Shown here: piece by piece, positions 1 to 10,395 of the stretch
How the letters are laid out: each line of letters starts with the position of its first letter
Numbering within the stretch: the stretch's first letter is position 1
Notes under the pieces: generated by a model
Databases searched by the model: none
What the model was told of the DNA's origin: nothing
Seen by the model: only the letters and a program-made list of their open reading frames with translations
Made by a program: the position numbers and the translations under genes
Source: Impatiens glandulifera
Lineage: Eukaryota; Streptophyta; Magnoliopsida; Ericales; Balsaminaceae
Length of the DNA stretch: 64,000 nt
Direction: 5' to 3'
Assembly (NCBI RefSeq): GCF_907164915.1
Contig: NC_061866.1
Span: forward strand, 25,189,905-25,253,904

Positions 1-537
1 TTTGATTTGTGGGTGATGGGTTCCTTAAATAGTTGAACGGTTTTGAAAGCATTTATTATCTTCAATTAATGAGAATATTTTGAAATTTTCTAGCCGTTAC
101 GTTTTGTCAACATCTTCGTATTGAATGTGATTTTTTTGAAACTGAGCAGAATGTTTTCCTTTTCAGAAGAATATCTTGGGAATATGTAAGGTAGATTGTT
201 CTTCCTAGGTTGACCGGTCGTCAATCATAAAGACTTAATTGTAAACATTATTTTGAAAAACGGCTATTTTGTTTTGAAATATTCGGTTTAAGATGAGAGA
301 AGCAGTAGCTTCTCCCTGAGCATATGCTCGATTTTAGATTAAGCATTTGATATTTAAACCGAAAATGTTTGAGACCAAATTTCATTAAAACCGAAGACCT
401 CCATAACCGAAAGACCAACAAAATAATCGGTTATGAATTTAGAGATACATATTTTAAACCAATGGATCCTATAACTAGTAGTGTGATGGACCAATAGCCG
501 GAGTCTTTCTGGATTTTTCTTTGTCCATCCGGTGCAG
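1..537. other. Copia 3' non-coding region, no gene seen
   Basis: AT-rich sequence with many CCGGT/ACCGG words like the rest of the copia element. I see no coding signal and no LTR terminus. It probably belongs to the long non-coding stretch between the last ORF of the copia element and its missing 3' LTR. Confidence 0.4.
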
Positions 538-1245
538 TCATGCTTGGATTCCGTCTTTTGTTAGCAACTGGTTCAGATAGAGGGTGGCACTTGGGCCGAG
601 ATAGACATTGAGATCAAAGAACATACCACATAGCTGTGGAGCATATCCGGTTTGTCCTTTGGTTGAAATGATCATCTCCTTCAGATTGTTGAATATGATC
701 TGGGACCAGTTCACCGAAGTGCCTTCGGTGATGGCAACCATCAATTTGAAGATTTTCTGGGTGTATTGTTAGGTGTTTGCCCTTACAAGAACATTTTTGC
801 TCAAGATTTCACTTAGGATTTGGAACTCGTTTTGAAGAGAGCTCTTTGGTCCCCAAGTGTTGATTGGAGTCATAGAGCCAAAAAATGATGGAGCATCTCA
901 TTGATGACCATTGGAGGGAAGGTAATATCGGTAAAACCTTCAATGGGTAAACTACAGCTTAGTGCGAGATCTATCTCATTGAAGAAGATAATTTTACCAT
1001 GAACTTGAGCGAGGATAATATCCCCCTCAATAACCTTGGCGGTTTTGAAGAAATCATTGACTACATTGTAGTCAATGACATATCTTCAGAAATTTTCGTA
1101 AGCCGGAACTTTCGAGGGATCGAAATAGACATTGAATTTCAACATCTTCAGATTAAGAAGCCGATTCGAAGTCGGCGAGAAGAACTTTGTTTGCAAGAAG
1201 ACAAGACATTTTTGTTTGATGATATTGATGGAGACTGTGATTGAA
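538..1245 (-). pseudogene. Broken extra ORF downstream of copia pol
   Basis: Read on the minus strand, the same sense as pol and about 1.3 kb downstream of it, this stretch gives protein-like segments: KFNVYFDPSKVPAYENF near 1140-1090, a piece with ALSCSLPIEGFTDI near 950, and a 68-residue open piece at 538-744 containing TGYAPQLCGMFFDLN. Stops and a frame change interrupt it. I recognise this kind of protein from plant retrotransposons, where it occurs as an additional ORF, but it has no known function. Sireviruses can carry an extra, env-like ORF at this place; whether this one is related to that is only a guess. Confidence 0.45.
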
Positions 1246-1560
1246 GGTGAAAGAGGGATGTGTTACTTAAATAGCCAAGGTTCAGTTAACGTATCTAGGT
1301 GTATTATATGCATGATTAAATATGATGGTTAGTTCCAAGAAAAGTAATGATGAAAATCACATATTCAAAGATATTTTGATGGAGTGTTAGTCTTTCTCTT
1401 ACTAGTGATAGACACGTGTCTTCACGTTGTTTGAGATTTACACTTTTTTCTTTTTCAAATGATTATTTTCAAGCATGCATGACAAATATGTCCAACTATC
1501 CCATGTTGACCGGAAAATGAACTAACCGATATTAAGATATACATAATCGGTTGAATTTTT
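1246..1560. other. Copia non-coding spacer
   Basis: No coding signal. It lies between the extra ORF and the 464-bp tandem duplication and shares the ACCGGT-rich composition of the element. Confidence 0.35.
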
Positions 1561-2488
1561 ATTACCGGTTTTCGAGATAGATTATTTTGACTTTTAATAA
1601 GTACTTGCTGGTTAGGCAGTAGTTATTCAATTTAAAACATAGTTCCATCTGTTTTATCCGAATCATTTGTATCGCTTGATTTGTGTACAGATAATTTGGT
1701 ATGTTGATTTATCCAATCTCAACTGGATATAACTGTCCGGTTTACCATACTTGACTTTTTATCCCATTTATTTTTCATGCACATGATGGATAAAGGTCTG
1801 ATCGGTTTTATTAAATAGAATGCAGGTTTTCGAAACATATCCGATCAGTTTTTCAAAAAGTTCCAAGAACATGATTTGAGAAGAGTGAGCTTCTCTCTGA
1901 GACCATGTCCCGGTTTTTCATGAGAAATATATTTTTAAAAATATGCAGAAGCATTTAAGACCGGAGTTGACTGCTATCAGCAAGTCTTAAGATGTTTCTA
2001 AAGAAAGAAAACTTAGCTTCCGGTATTACCGGTTTTCGAGATAGATTATTTTGACTTTTAATAAGTACTTGCTGGTTAGGCAGTAGTTATTCAATTTAAA
2101 ACATAGTTCCATCTGTTTTATCCGAATCATTTGTATCGCTTGATTTGTGTGCAGATAATTTGGTATGTTGATTTATCCAATCTCAACTGGATATAACTGT
2201 CCGGTTTACCATACTTGACTTTTTATCCCATTGATTTTTCATGCACATGATGGATAAAGGTCTGATCGGTTTTGTTAAATAGAATGCAGGTTTTCGAAAC
2301 ATATCCGATCAGTTTTTCAAAAAGTTCCAAGAACATGATTTGAGAAGAGTGAGCTTCTCTCTGAGACCATGTCCCGGTTTTTCATGAGAAATATATTTTT
2401 AAAAATATGCAGAAGCATTTAAGACAGAAGTTGACTGCTATCATCAAGTCTTAAGATGTTTCTAAAGAAAGAAAACTTAGCTTCCGGT
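1561..2488. repeat. Recent 464-bp tandem duplication in the copia 3' region
   Basis: Two head-to-tail units, 1561-2024 and 2025-2488, each beginning ATTACCGGTTTTCGAGATAG and ending CTTAGCTTCCGGT. I count only about seven differences (for example TGTGTACAG/TGTGTGCAG, CCATTTAT/CCATTGAT, GACCGGAG/GACAGAAG), so the duplication is much younger than the decay of the pol gene beside it. The end of pol (motif DIFTKPLPEAKF on the minus strand) lies at the junction, so each unit carries the last codons of pol plus 3' non-coding sequence. Unequal exchange or replication slippage are likely causes. Confidence 0.92.
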
Positions 2489-3252
2489 AGTGGCTTTGTG
2501 AAGATATCGGTTACTTACTGATCGGTCGAGACGTATTCCAGCCCGATGTGCTTCTGATGCACATGCTCTTGGATGAAATGATGTCTGATATCGATATGTT
2601 TTGTTCTTGAGTGCAACACTGGATTGTATGCGATAGTTATCGCGCTGGTGTTGTCACAGAAGATCGACGATTCTTCAGCAATTATACCGAAATCCTTCAA
2701 TTTGTGTTGGATCCAGAGAAGTTGAGCATAACAGCTTACGGCCGCAAGATACTCCACCTCTGCGGTTGAAGTAGTAACCGAAGTTTGTTTCTTTCTATAC
2801 CATGAGACAAGATGGTCACCCAGGAACTGACATGTACCACTGGTACTCTTTCGGTCTATTTTACAGACCGCGTAGTCTGCATCAGAATAGCTAATTAGGT
2901 TAAAACTTGAGTCTTTTGGATACCATAATCCCACATCTTGGGTGCCCTTTAGATATTTTAAGATTCTTTTGACCACTATATATTGTGACTGCTTGGGATT
3001 GGCTTGGAATCTTCCGCATACTCCGACCGCAAACAATATGTCCGGTCGACTCGCTGCCAGGTACAATAGTGAGCCGATAATCCCTCGATAAGTCGTAATG
3101 TCTACTCCTTGACCGTCCTCATCTTTGTCTAACTTAATAAATGAGCTCATAGGAGTGGCGGCTGAAGAGCAGGTGTCCATTCTAAATTTCTTTAGCAATT
3201 CGGTTGTGTACTTGGATTGGTTGATAAATGTTCCACCCTCGATCTGACGAAC
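2466..3252 (-). pseudogene. Copia RNase H and end of pol
   Basis: Minus-strand reading gives the C-terminal part of copia pol: YLKGTQDVGLWY, then SDADYA, the serine/threonine run STAEVEYLA, FCDNTSAI and the HIDIRHHFI region. The acidic residues expected for RNase H are seen in SDAD, AEVEY and CDN. The longest open piece is 2515-3198 (227 residues); a stop follows EYVSTDQ, after which the frame still reads to DIFTKPLPEAKF near 2480. RNase H removes the RNA strand during reverse transcription. Here it is part of a dead element. Confidence 0.85.
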
Positions 3253-4130
3253 CTAAAGACCTAGAAAGAAACTTAACTCCCCCATCATACTCATTTCAAA
3301 TTTATCAGTCATCATCTTTGAAAATTTGTCACACAGTTTAGAGTCGGTTGAACCGAAAATTATTTCGTCCACGTAAATTTGAACAAGTAAGATGTGTCCC
3401 TTTTTCTCAAATTTAAACAAGGTTTTATCTACCGAGCCTATGGTAAAATCATGATTGAATAGAAATTTTATTAATGTATCATACCATGCTCTAAGAGCTT
3501 GTTTTAAACCGTAAAGGGCTTTATCCAGCCGATACACATGACTAATTAATTATGGATTTTAAAAACCGGGAGGTTGTTCAACATAAACCTCTTCACTTAA
3601 CTCACCATTCAAAAATGCACTTTTAACATACATTTGAAATACTTTGAAAATTTTGAAAGCCCCAAAGGCAAGAAAAATTCTAATGGCTTCAAGTCTAGCC
3701 ACATGAGCAAATGATTCTTCAAAATCAATGCCTTCTTCCTGTTTATATCCTTGGGCCACTAATCTGGTCTTGTTCCTCGTAACCAAACCGTTTTCATTGA
3801 GTTTATTTTTGAACATTCATCTTGTTCCTATAACCGATTGATGTTTCGGTCTTGGAACTAGATGCCAGACTTTATTTCTCTCAAACTGATTCAGTTCCTC
3901 TTGCATTGCTAAGATCCAATTGGGATCTAACAATGTTTCATCCACCTTTTTCGGCTCAATTTGTGATATGAAAGCCGAGTTTTCATATTCTTCCAAAAAT
4001 TGATGCCTAGTTCGGATGGGTGATGAGGGTTTACCTAATATAAGCTCAGGAGGATGATCTTTATTCCTTTTAAGGTTTAGTCTGGTTATGTCTCCCAAGT
4101 GACTGGTTATATGATCAAGGTTAGACATAC
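3253..4130 (-). pseudogene. Copia reverse transcriptase, frameshifted
   Basis: Two open pieces. The first (3559-3816) carries the copia RT entry motifs ([37 protein letters not shown]). The second (3253-3537) carries LDKALYGLKQALRAWY and the active-site region. The catalytic YVDD box reads YVDE here, so one of the paired aspartates is changed. A region upstream (3817-4128) gives the linker with PNWILAMQEELNQFERNKVW. The pieces are separated by stops and frame shifts. The enzyme would copy element RNA to cDNA in cytoplasmic particles; this copy is not functional. Confidence 0.88.
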
Positions 4131-5226
4131 CGGGAGGCTGAACATAGTCAAGCCAACCGGTTTCCTCAGTAAACTCTGAGTTGTCAACTTCCTGCTGTGG
4201 GACAGCTTGATCTGCTGAGTTTCAGCATTAACCGCTTGATCATAGACAAATCTTCTAAAAATAGGGACCTCATCTTCATCATCGGATTGAATATTTAAAT
4301 TTCCCAACCGATTATCATCAAAGACAACATGTAAAGATTCTTCAACAGTTAATATCCTAGTATTATATACTCTATATGCCTTACTAACTGCTGAATAGAC
4401 CAACATTATACCTATATCAGATTTAGCATCAAAAGCGGTCAAATAATGTTTTTTGTTGATGTGAATGTAACATTTACAACTAAAGATCCTAAGATACCGG
4501 GTGTTAGGAACTCTCATAGTATACTTCAAACGGTGTTTTATTTAGCTATTTTTTGATCATAGATCGGTTTTGTGTATGACATGCAGTGTTGATAACTTCA
4601 GCCCAAAACTTTTGAGCGACACCCAAATCAGCTATCATGGACCTTGCGGCTTCCTTGAGAGTTCGTTTTCTTCTCTCGACCAGTCCGTTTTGTTGAGGAA
4701 ATCTAGAACTACACAACTCGTGCATAATACCGGAATCCTCAAGAAATGCAGTTAACGTACTATTTGTAAATTTGGTTCCTCTATCACTTCTAATTTTATT
4801 TATTCGTATTGATTTCTCATTTTGTAATCTTCTAAGCAGTTTAATCAAGTTTGGAGTAGCTTCACTTTTAGAGATCAGAAATATTACCCAGGTAAATCGA
4901 GAGTAGTCATCAATAACAACTATAGTATAGTGCATACTGCCTAGTCTTGTGACCCTAACCGGTTCAAATAAATTCATATGAAGTAATTCTAAGCATCGGT
5001 TTAATTGAAAAATTCCTTTACTTTTAAAAGTGGCATTTATTTGTTTCCCCATTTGACATACATAATATACTTTATCTTTTGCAAATTTCATGTTAGGCAT
5101 CCCTTGAACTAACTCTTTGGTGCAAATAGCATTAATATTTTTAAAGTTCAAGTGGTTTAGCCATTTGTGCCAGAGCCAGTTTAAATCATTCTTAGCTATC
5201 ATGCAAACCGAGTTTTCAGTTTTCAT
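4107..5226 (-). pseudogene. Copia integrase core and gag_pre-integrase
   Basis: The piece 4546-5226 starts with the pre-integrase zinc-binding region (WHKWLNHLNF, then YYVCQMGKQ). The usual HHCC pattern has lost its first cysteine, which reads Y. The integrase core follows with MNLFEP, where family members have DLFGP, so the first catalytic Asp appears as Asn. The second Asp is kept in IRSDRGTKF and the Glu in PQQNGLVERRKRTL. A second piece (4107-4529) continues into the C-terminal part of integrase (RYLRIFSCKCYIHINKK). Integrase inserts element cDNA into the host chromosome. The lost Asp, the lost Cys and a stop near 4545 make this copy inactive. Confidence 0.88.
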
Positions 5227-5229
5227 TTT

Positions 5230-5560
5230 CTAATCCACTTTGTAAATGTTTCCTAACCTATTTCTGGTGAATAGAACGTTACCCTGAGTGTTCTTAACTA
5301 AACATGCATGTTTGTGAAATTCAACCGTGTATCCTACTTCACATATTTGACTAATTCTTAGCAGGTTAAAATGCAGGTTTTCAACAATAAGTAAATTACT
5401 TATAGTTATGTTGCCATGGACAATCTTACCCTTGCCCATGGCTCTACCTTTAGAGTTATCACCGAACGTGATCATTGCACCGACTTCCTAAATGATATCG
5501 GTTAGCAAGCCACTATTTTCAGTCATGTGTCTGGAGCAACCGCTGTCTAGATATCATTCC
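5230..5560 (-). pseudogene. Copia aspartic protease region
   Basis: The retroviral-type aspartic protease signature is visible on the minus strand as DSGCSRHMT, with the catalytic DSG codons at 5539-5547. A stop or frame break follows before the open piece 5230-5475, which reads ITFGDNSKGRAMGKGKIV and ISNLLIVENLHFNLLRISQ, typical of copia protease up to the pre-integrase domain. The protease would cut the Gag-Pol precursor. The break between catalytic motif and body, plus downstream stops, show decay. Confidence 0.8.
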
Positions 5561-6512
5561 GAGTTCCCTAGTTGCTTGCTCTTCTTAATCTACAAAAATA
5601 AATATTTACACATATTTGGTACCCACATTTACTTGGTTTCATAGTTTATTAGTCCCTTGGGAATCCAAACTTTAATTAGTTAGATGACTTTCCCAGTGGT
5701 TGTGTTAATTATTTCATTGTTACCTAGCTTGACATCTCTCTGTCTGCTAGTAGGTGTTTCATTGTGTCGTGGTGGTGAACGTTGATTTGTTCTATATGAA
5801 CGTCTATCAGTTTCTTTTCTTATCGGCCGGTTGGCTTTCCTTCTCTTAGGATGAAGTCATTTAGCCGTGTCAGTTGGACTTACATATTTAATTTTCTTAG
5901 CCAGTTGTATGTCATGATCTGCCTCGGTATCGATTGAGCTACTCTTAACAAAGATTTTGAAAGGAAGCTTGTTCTTGTTGAGATTCAACTCTTTGGAATG
6001 TTTTCGGTTAGTCGATTTACCGCCTTTGTATCCAAGGAAAAACTTGCATTTGGGATGTCTTTGGTAGTTAGACATCTGGCTTACAACTTCACTGGATTTC
6101 TTCTAAGCAACCATGAGATACTTAGATCTTTCATTTTCTTCGGTTAGCGATTGAACTGTCTCCTTGAGCTTCTCATTCTCATAGGATAGTTCAATCGGTT
6201 CATCGGTCTTGGTTTCACTTGATTCACCGGTTTGAAAGTTACTCGGTTGATCAGTATGGACATTCAGCCGAGTTTGGAACAAGAGCAGACAGGTTCTTGA
6301 ACTCAATGACCATGTCATTAAGAGCAGTGACCAAATCTTTCTTGGTAAACTCTTCAGAAGAAAAATCAAATACCTCTTTCTCCTTGGCCATGAGACAAGG
6401 AAATCCGTCGTCGTCGGTCTCCGTGTCGGAACAAGCCTAATATCTCCCATCGTCATTGGCTAGTAATGCCTTTTGAATTTCTTTGCCTTCACCGGATTGC
6501 TGATATTCACCT
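5561..6512 (-). pseudogene. Copia gag C-terminal / linker region, frameshifted
   Basis: Open pieces at 5857-6075 and 6103-6456 lie between the CCHC knuckle and the protease. They are rich in Lys, Ser and Glu and include a possible coiled-coil stretch (LSYENEKLKETVQSLTEENE). The spacing fits the long region between nucleocapsid and protease of Sirevirus-type gag-pol. Part of the 6103-6456 reading is probably out of the original frame, since it becomes Arg/Leu-rich at its start. No domain can be named. Confidence 0.6.
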
Positions 6513-7420
6513 CTCTAGTTGTTATTAGTCGGTCTTCGGTCATCCGGTCTTCGGTTGTCTCTTCTTGGTCTTCTGCACTCCGACCTGTAGTGACCTAAAG
6601 CTTTACAATTATAACATATAACGTTAGATTTATCACTGTAGTTGTAGTTGAAGTTGTTCGATGGTTGACTCTTCTTTATGAATCTTTCGAATTTTCTTGC
6701 AATCATGGCCATCGCATCTTCGGAAAATTGTTCAGCGGTTTAACTAGTGCCGGAACGGTTGGCTCCACGGATGTCACCAAGGCTTTGGTTGCGGTTGACG
6801 TTGAGGATTCATCTTCGATCCGAGATCTCATCTCGAACTCGTATGCCTTCAAGTCTTAAAACACATCATGCAGTTTCATTTGCCCGAGACAGTTAGATTC
6901 TCGCATCACCATTGTTTTTATGTCCCAAGCACTAGGTAGAGACCTCAATGCTTTGACAATGGTCTCTTTGTTGTCATACTTCTTTCCAATGGTAGACAAC
7001 TAATTCACCACATTTGTGAACCGATCACTAAATTCCTTCATGGTTTTACCCGATTTCATCTTAATGTTCTCAAACTTCTAAGTTACCACCAGTATATTGT
7101 TTTCTTTTGTTCTTTCATTTCCTTCATGAAGTTGAATCACCGTTTCCCAGGCTTCCTTTGCAGTTGCGCAATCTCTGACTTTTTCGAACGTGTTTCTATC
7201 TAGAGATTTGAAGATATGTCTCATGCAAAGGTTGTCTAGGTTGTTCATTCTCCTATCTTCGACTGTCCATTCACCTTTCTCCTTCTCAATCTTTATCGGA
7301 CCTTCTGCAAGAATGGTCATCATCTCATCGTCCATGGTAATCAGATGTAGATACATCTAAACCTTCCAATCGACAGACGCCTCACTTTCTAGCATCGGGG
7401 GCTTCTCATTGTGAGTCATG
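6513..7420 (-). pseudogene. Copia gag (UBN2-type capsid plus CCHC zinc knuckle)
   Basis: The likely start is the ATG at 7418-7420 (MTHNEKPPMLESEA...), followed after about 20 codons by a stop and then an open piece at 7078-7356 with the capsid features MMTILAEGPIKIEKEKGEW, AKEAWETVIQLHEGN and ERTKEN. After a frame break the piece 6515-6712 carries a retroviral CCHC knuckle, CYNCKALGHYRSEC (C-X2-C-X4-H-X4-C). Gag forms the virus-like particle and the knuckle binds element RNA. The start lies just inside the primer binding site, as expected for gag. At least one in-frame stop and two frame changes break it. Confidence 0.87.
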
Positions 7421-7458
7421 TTTGCCAACTTCGTGTTACTTGAGTGTTGAGACTAGCT

Positions 7459-7470
7459 GATCTGATACCA
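7459..7470 (-). promoter_or_regulatory. Primer binding site (initiator tRNA-Met type)
   Basis: Two bases inside the LTR end the minus strand reads TGGTATCAGATC, matching the usual copia primer binding site TGGTATCAGAGC except for one base. It marks the start of minus-strand cDNA synthesis and fixes the inner border of the 5' LTR at 7473. Confidence 0.85.
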
Positions 7471-8054
7471 CTTGTTAGGATCGGAATCCGGCTAAAGGAG
7501 ACCTCTTTACACACACACAACGGTTGGCACTAATTCGGTTAGGAATTAACATCGGTCTTAACACTATATAGTCTGTCACAAACTCTTGAACCGGGTTCAA
7601 GTGTGGAAATGTTTATTTCAGTCTGAAGCAACACACACACGGATCGGTTAAAGAAGAGAGTAGAGAAGGATCAGTTAGAATGAGGGGAAGCCGGTTCGAT
7701 TGGTTTGGTGACCGAAAATAAATGTAGAACACAAGACACAAATTTTATGGATGCTCGGAGATGAAACTCCTACATCACCCCTTATTCTCAAACAATAAGA
7801 AGGATATTCACTAAGGAATATTCAACCACACAATCAAGTCTTATTTATTATTCGATGTTCACTTTACAACACTCACACAGTATTGCAATACACTTTTACA
7901 AATATGAAAATACCCAGAACTTTTTACAGTTTGTTCTTATCACTCAATAGATTTGTAGATTTCTCAAAGTATGTTCGCAAGAGTGAAAGGATCGCGCAAG
8001 AGTTAGAGTCCAGAATCAAGGAGACGAAGAAGATTTTCTTCAGCCTTTTAGCTT

Positions 8055-8063
8055 CCTTTTATA
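8055..8063 (-). promoter_or_regulatory. TATA box of LTR A
   Basis: CCTTTTATA on the plus strand reads TATAAAAGG in LTR orientation. The same box is kept in the second LTR A copy at 23782-23790. Just upstream in the direction of transcription is a 26-bp palindrome (8066-8091). Confidence 0.65.
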
Positions 8064-8065
8064 GT

Positions 8066-8091
8066 AGAAATATGACAACATTCATATTTCT
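8066..8091 (-). promoter_or_regulatory. Palindrome directly upstream of the LTR A TATA box
   Basis: AGAAATATGA and TCATATTTCT flank a short centre, giving an almost perfect inverted repeat. It recurs next to the TATA box of the second LTR A with two changes (AGAAATATTA...TCATATTTCT). A dimeric transcription factor site is possible; this is inference. Confidence 0.5.
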
Positions 8092-9207
8092 CTCTCTAAG
8101 ATGGTTGGTCAAAAGGATCAGCAATCCGATGGAAGCTTCCCAAATCATGACGCTGTGCCGGCTTAAATTAGGTAACTTGTATGTGTGTGTATTTGTACAC
8201 TTGGCAACTGTACATTTGTCGGTTGCCTGCTCCTTGGAGGTTTCTTCTGGATTTATACCAAATCCGGTAACTGTTCATCTGACAGCTCCCTCCAGTCTAA
8301 TCAGCAGACTTGTTTTGAGAAAACAAGTGACGCAGTCTGAACCTTTGAAGATCTTCCTCTACACATTCCAAGGAATATATGTTTGCATCAACACGTCATC
8401 TGCAAATGTATCCATATCTTTGATTTGATTTAATTTGTCCAGTGAGAATATATGTTTCCTTAGAGTTTAATCTGACCTAACACATATCGATTGGTGAGTT
8501 GACCGGTCCTGAATTCTAGCCGAGCCGGATTTACGAGAATATAAATATGTTGTTTCGGTTTTTGCTATTTCGGGAGAATAGTTTTGACCGACTAGGTTGA
8601 AAGTATGTACCTGCACATAGAGTTGAATTTAATTAAATTCTTTTAGATAGTTAATTACTTATTCATTAACTTATCTAATTTTTCTAACATATTTTGATAG
8701 GATCGGTGTAATAAATAGAGACGGGGGTTTAACTATTGATAACAACTTCTGGAAAAATGGTTTGATAGAAATCATATTAAGGATTAATATCACTTTCTAT
8801 TCTTTACAAACCCTTTCAAACTCTTGAAGCGATTCAAGTACGGAACTGTTTGCTCAGGTTTGAAGCTTTGAATCAATGTGAGAAGGAAATACAGAATGTA
8901 AAGTACACAGCAAGTTGTTTATGGATGTTCGGAGAAAACTCTCATACGTCACCCCTTCTTCCAACAACCGGAAGGATTTCACTATACTTTTTTGAATCAA
9001 ATACAGTTTACTGGCTAGCTAACACTCTATTGAACAGAACACGCTTTGTTCAACTTACAATATGATTAAGAATATCTCTCAGCTAGACAAATTTTGATTC
9101 TCTCTCTTGAACTTGAAGATGATGTACAAATCAGTAAGTGCAATTGTATAAGATTGATAGCAGGTAAGGCTGGTAAGACCGATACGTCGACCGTTGTCCT
9201 TGAGGAT

Positions 9208-9217
9208 CTATATATAG
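9208..9217 (-). promoter_or_regulatory. TATA-like box of LTR B copy 1
   Basis: CTATATATAG lies about 20 bases downstream (in LTR sense) of a conserved GACCGTTGGT word. The same place holds CATATTTAAAG in copy 2 and CTACAAATAG in copy 3. The minisatellite lies upstream of it, so the repeats sit in U3. Confidence 0.5.
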
Positions 9218-9589
9218 AGTCAGGACACCAACGGTCGAATCTTCTAGATGGCAACGTGGCAAGCGCCAATAGGAAATCCTCCATAGTACAAGAGTACAGC
9301 AGGCTCTGTGCACATGGATCGATGTCGTACCAAACTGGTAGTGCGCCGGATATTCTTCTAGAACTGTCCTTTACTGAACAAGTAGTGGGAGGAATATTCG
9401 CGTGCATGGCGTTCATTCATTGGATACTCTGGCATATCGGACTGTACGGATGAGTGGAACAGGAGTAGCTTACAACTAGTTGATCATGGGTAGACGTATG
9501 ATAACTTCAAACAGTTGCTGAAGCGACGCATTAGACGTGCTCCATTAGACTGTCAAGTTTAAGGGAGTTAGACGTCAACGTCTAATAGC

Positions 9590-10395
9590 GAGATCCATTA
9601 GATCACCAAGTCAAATGGAGTTAGACTGCACATCTAACTACGTCTGTTAGACTGCACGTCTAACTACGTATTTGTTAAACTACACGTCTAACTACGTATC
9701 TATTAGACTGCACGTCTAACTATGTATTTGTTAAACTACACGTCTAACTACGTATCTATTAGACTACACGTCTAACTATGTATCTGTTAGATTGCACGTC
9801 TAACTACGTATCTTTTAGACTACATGTCTAACTACGTATCTGTTAGAATGCACATCTAACTACGTATCTCTTAGAATGCATGTCTAACTACGTATCTGTT
9901 AGACTACACGTCTAACTACGTATCTGTTAGACTACACGTCTAACTACGTATCTGTTAGACTACAAGTCTAACTACGTATCTATTAGACTGCACGTCTAAC
10001 TACGTATCTGTTAGACTACACGTCTAACTACGTATTTGTTAGACTGCACATCTAATTACGTATTTGTTAGACTGCACGTCTAACTATGTATCTGTTAGAC
10101 TGCACGTCTAACTACGTATCTGTTAGACTACACGTCTAACTACGTATCTGTTAGACTGCACGTCTAACTACGTATCTGTTAGACTGCACGTCTAACTACG
10201 TATTTGTTAGACTGCACATCTAATTACGTATTTGTTAGACTGCACATCTAATTACGTATTTGTTAGACTGCACGTCTAACTACGTATCTGTTAGACTGCA
10301 CGTCTAACTACGTATCTGTTAGATTGCACGTCTAACTACGTATCTGTTAGAGTGCATGACTAACTACGTATCTCTTAGACTGCACGTCTAACTCA
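9590..10395 (-). repeat. Minisatellite of palindromic 28-bp units in LTR B copy 1
   Basis: About 27 units of 28 bp. Each unit is a 19-bp hyphenated palindrome (plus strand GTTAGACTGCACGTCTAAC, 7-bp arms) and a 9-bp linker TACGTATCT, itself containing the palindrome TACGTA. Variants carry single changes (CTACAC for CTGCAC, ATTTG for ATCTG). Arms are better kept than the loop. Confidence 0.95.

Larger units (their letters stand above)
1..8689 (-). mobile_element. Ty1/copia retrotransposon, Sirevirus-like, decayed; 3' end outside the window
   Basis: The domains run in copia order on the minus strand: 5' LTR, primer binding site, gag with CCHC knuckle, protease, integrase, reverse transcriptase, RNase H. 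The gag core, the RT wording around IIFGSTD and FEMSMMGELSFFLG, and an extra ORF after pol point to the Sirevirus lineage; that is my reading from family knowledge. The coding part is cut into about a dozen open pieces by stops and frameshifts, so the element cannot encode a working polyprotein. No copy of the 5' LTR is visible at 1-1500, so the 3' LTR probably lies left of the window. The five bases outside the 5' LTR (8690-8694, TATTT) would be the target duplication if the partner copy is found. Confidence 0.85.
7473..8689 (-). repeat. LTR family A, 5' LTR of the copia element (1217 bp)
   Basis: On the plus strand it starts TGTTAGGATC and ends TTTTTCTAACA, giving the TG...CA ends of an LTR with short inverted termini (TGTTAG/CTAACA). 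The inner end is fixed by the adjacent primer binding site. The outer end is fixed by comparison: a second copy at 23144 is alignable past an internal CCTAACA at 8476-8482 to the AT-rich end, and a third scrap ends TTATCTAACA at 53383. A TATA box and a palindrome lie in its middle. Confidence 0.85.

Noticed and set aside
7473..8482. LTR A ending at CCTAACA (8476-8482)
   Set aside because: Copies at 23144 and 53230 stay alignable beyond this point to the AT-rich end, so the border was moved to 8689.
9590..10395. Regular palindromic repeats with spacers, CRISPR-like at first sight
   Set aside because: The spacers are nearly identical, the repeat lies within a plant LTR and no cas genes exist. 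It is a minisatellite.
9590..10395. Telomere-type or centromere satellite
   Set aside because: The unit is not TTTAGGG, is only some 0.8 kb long, and recurs in three LTRs at the same place.
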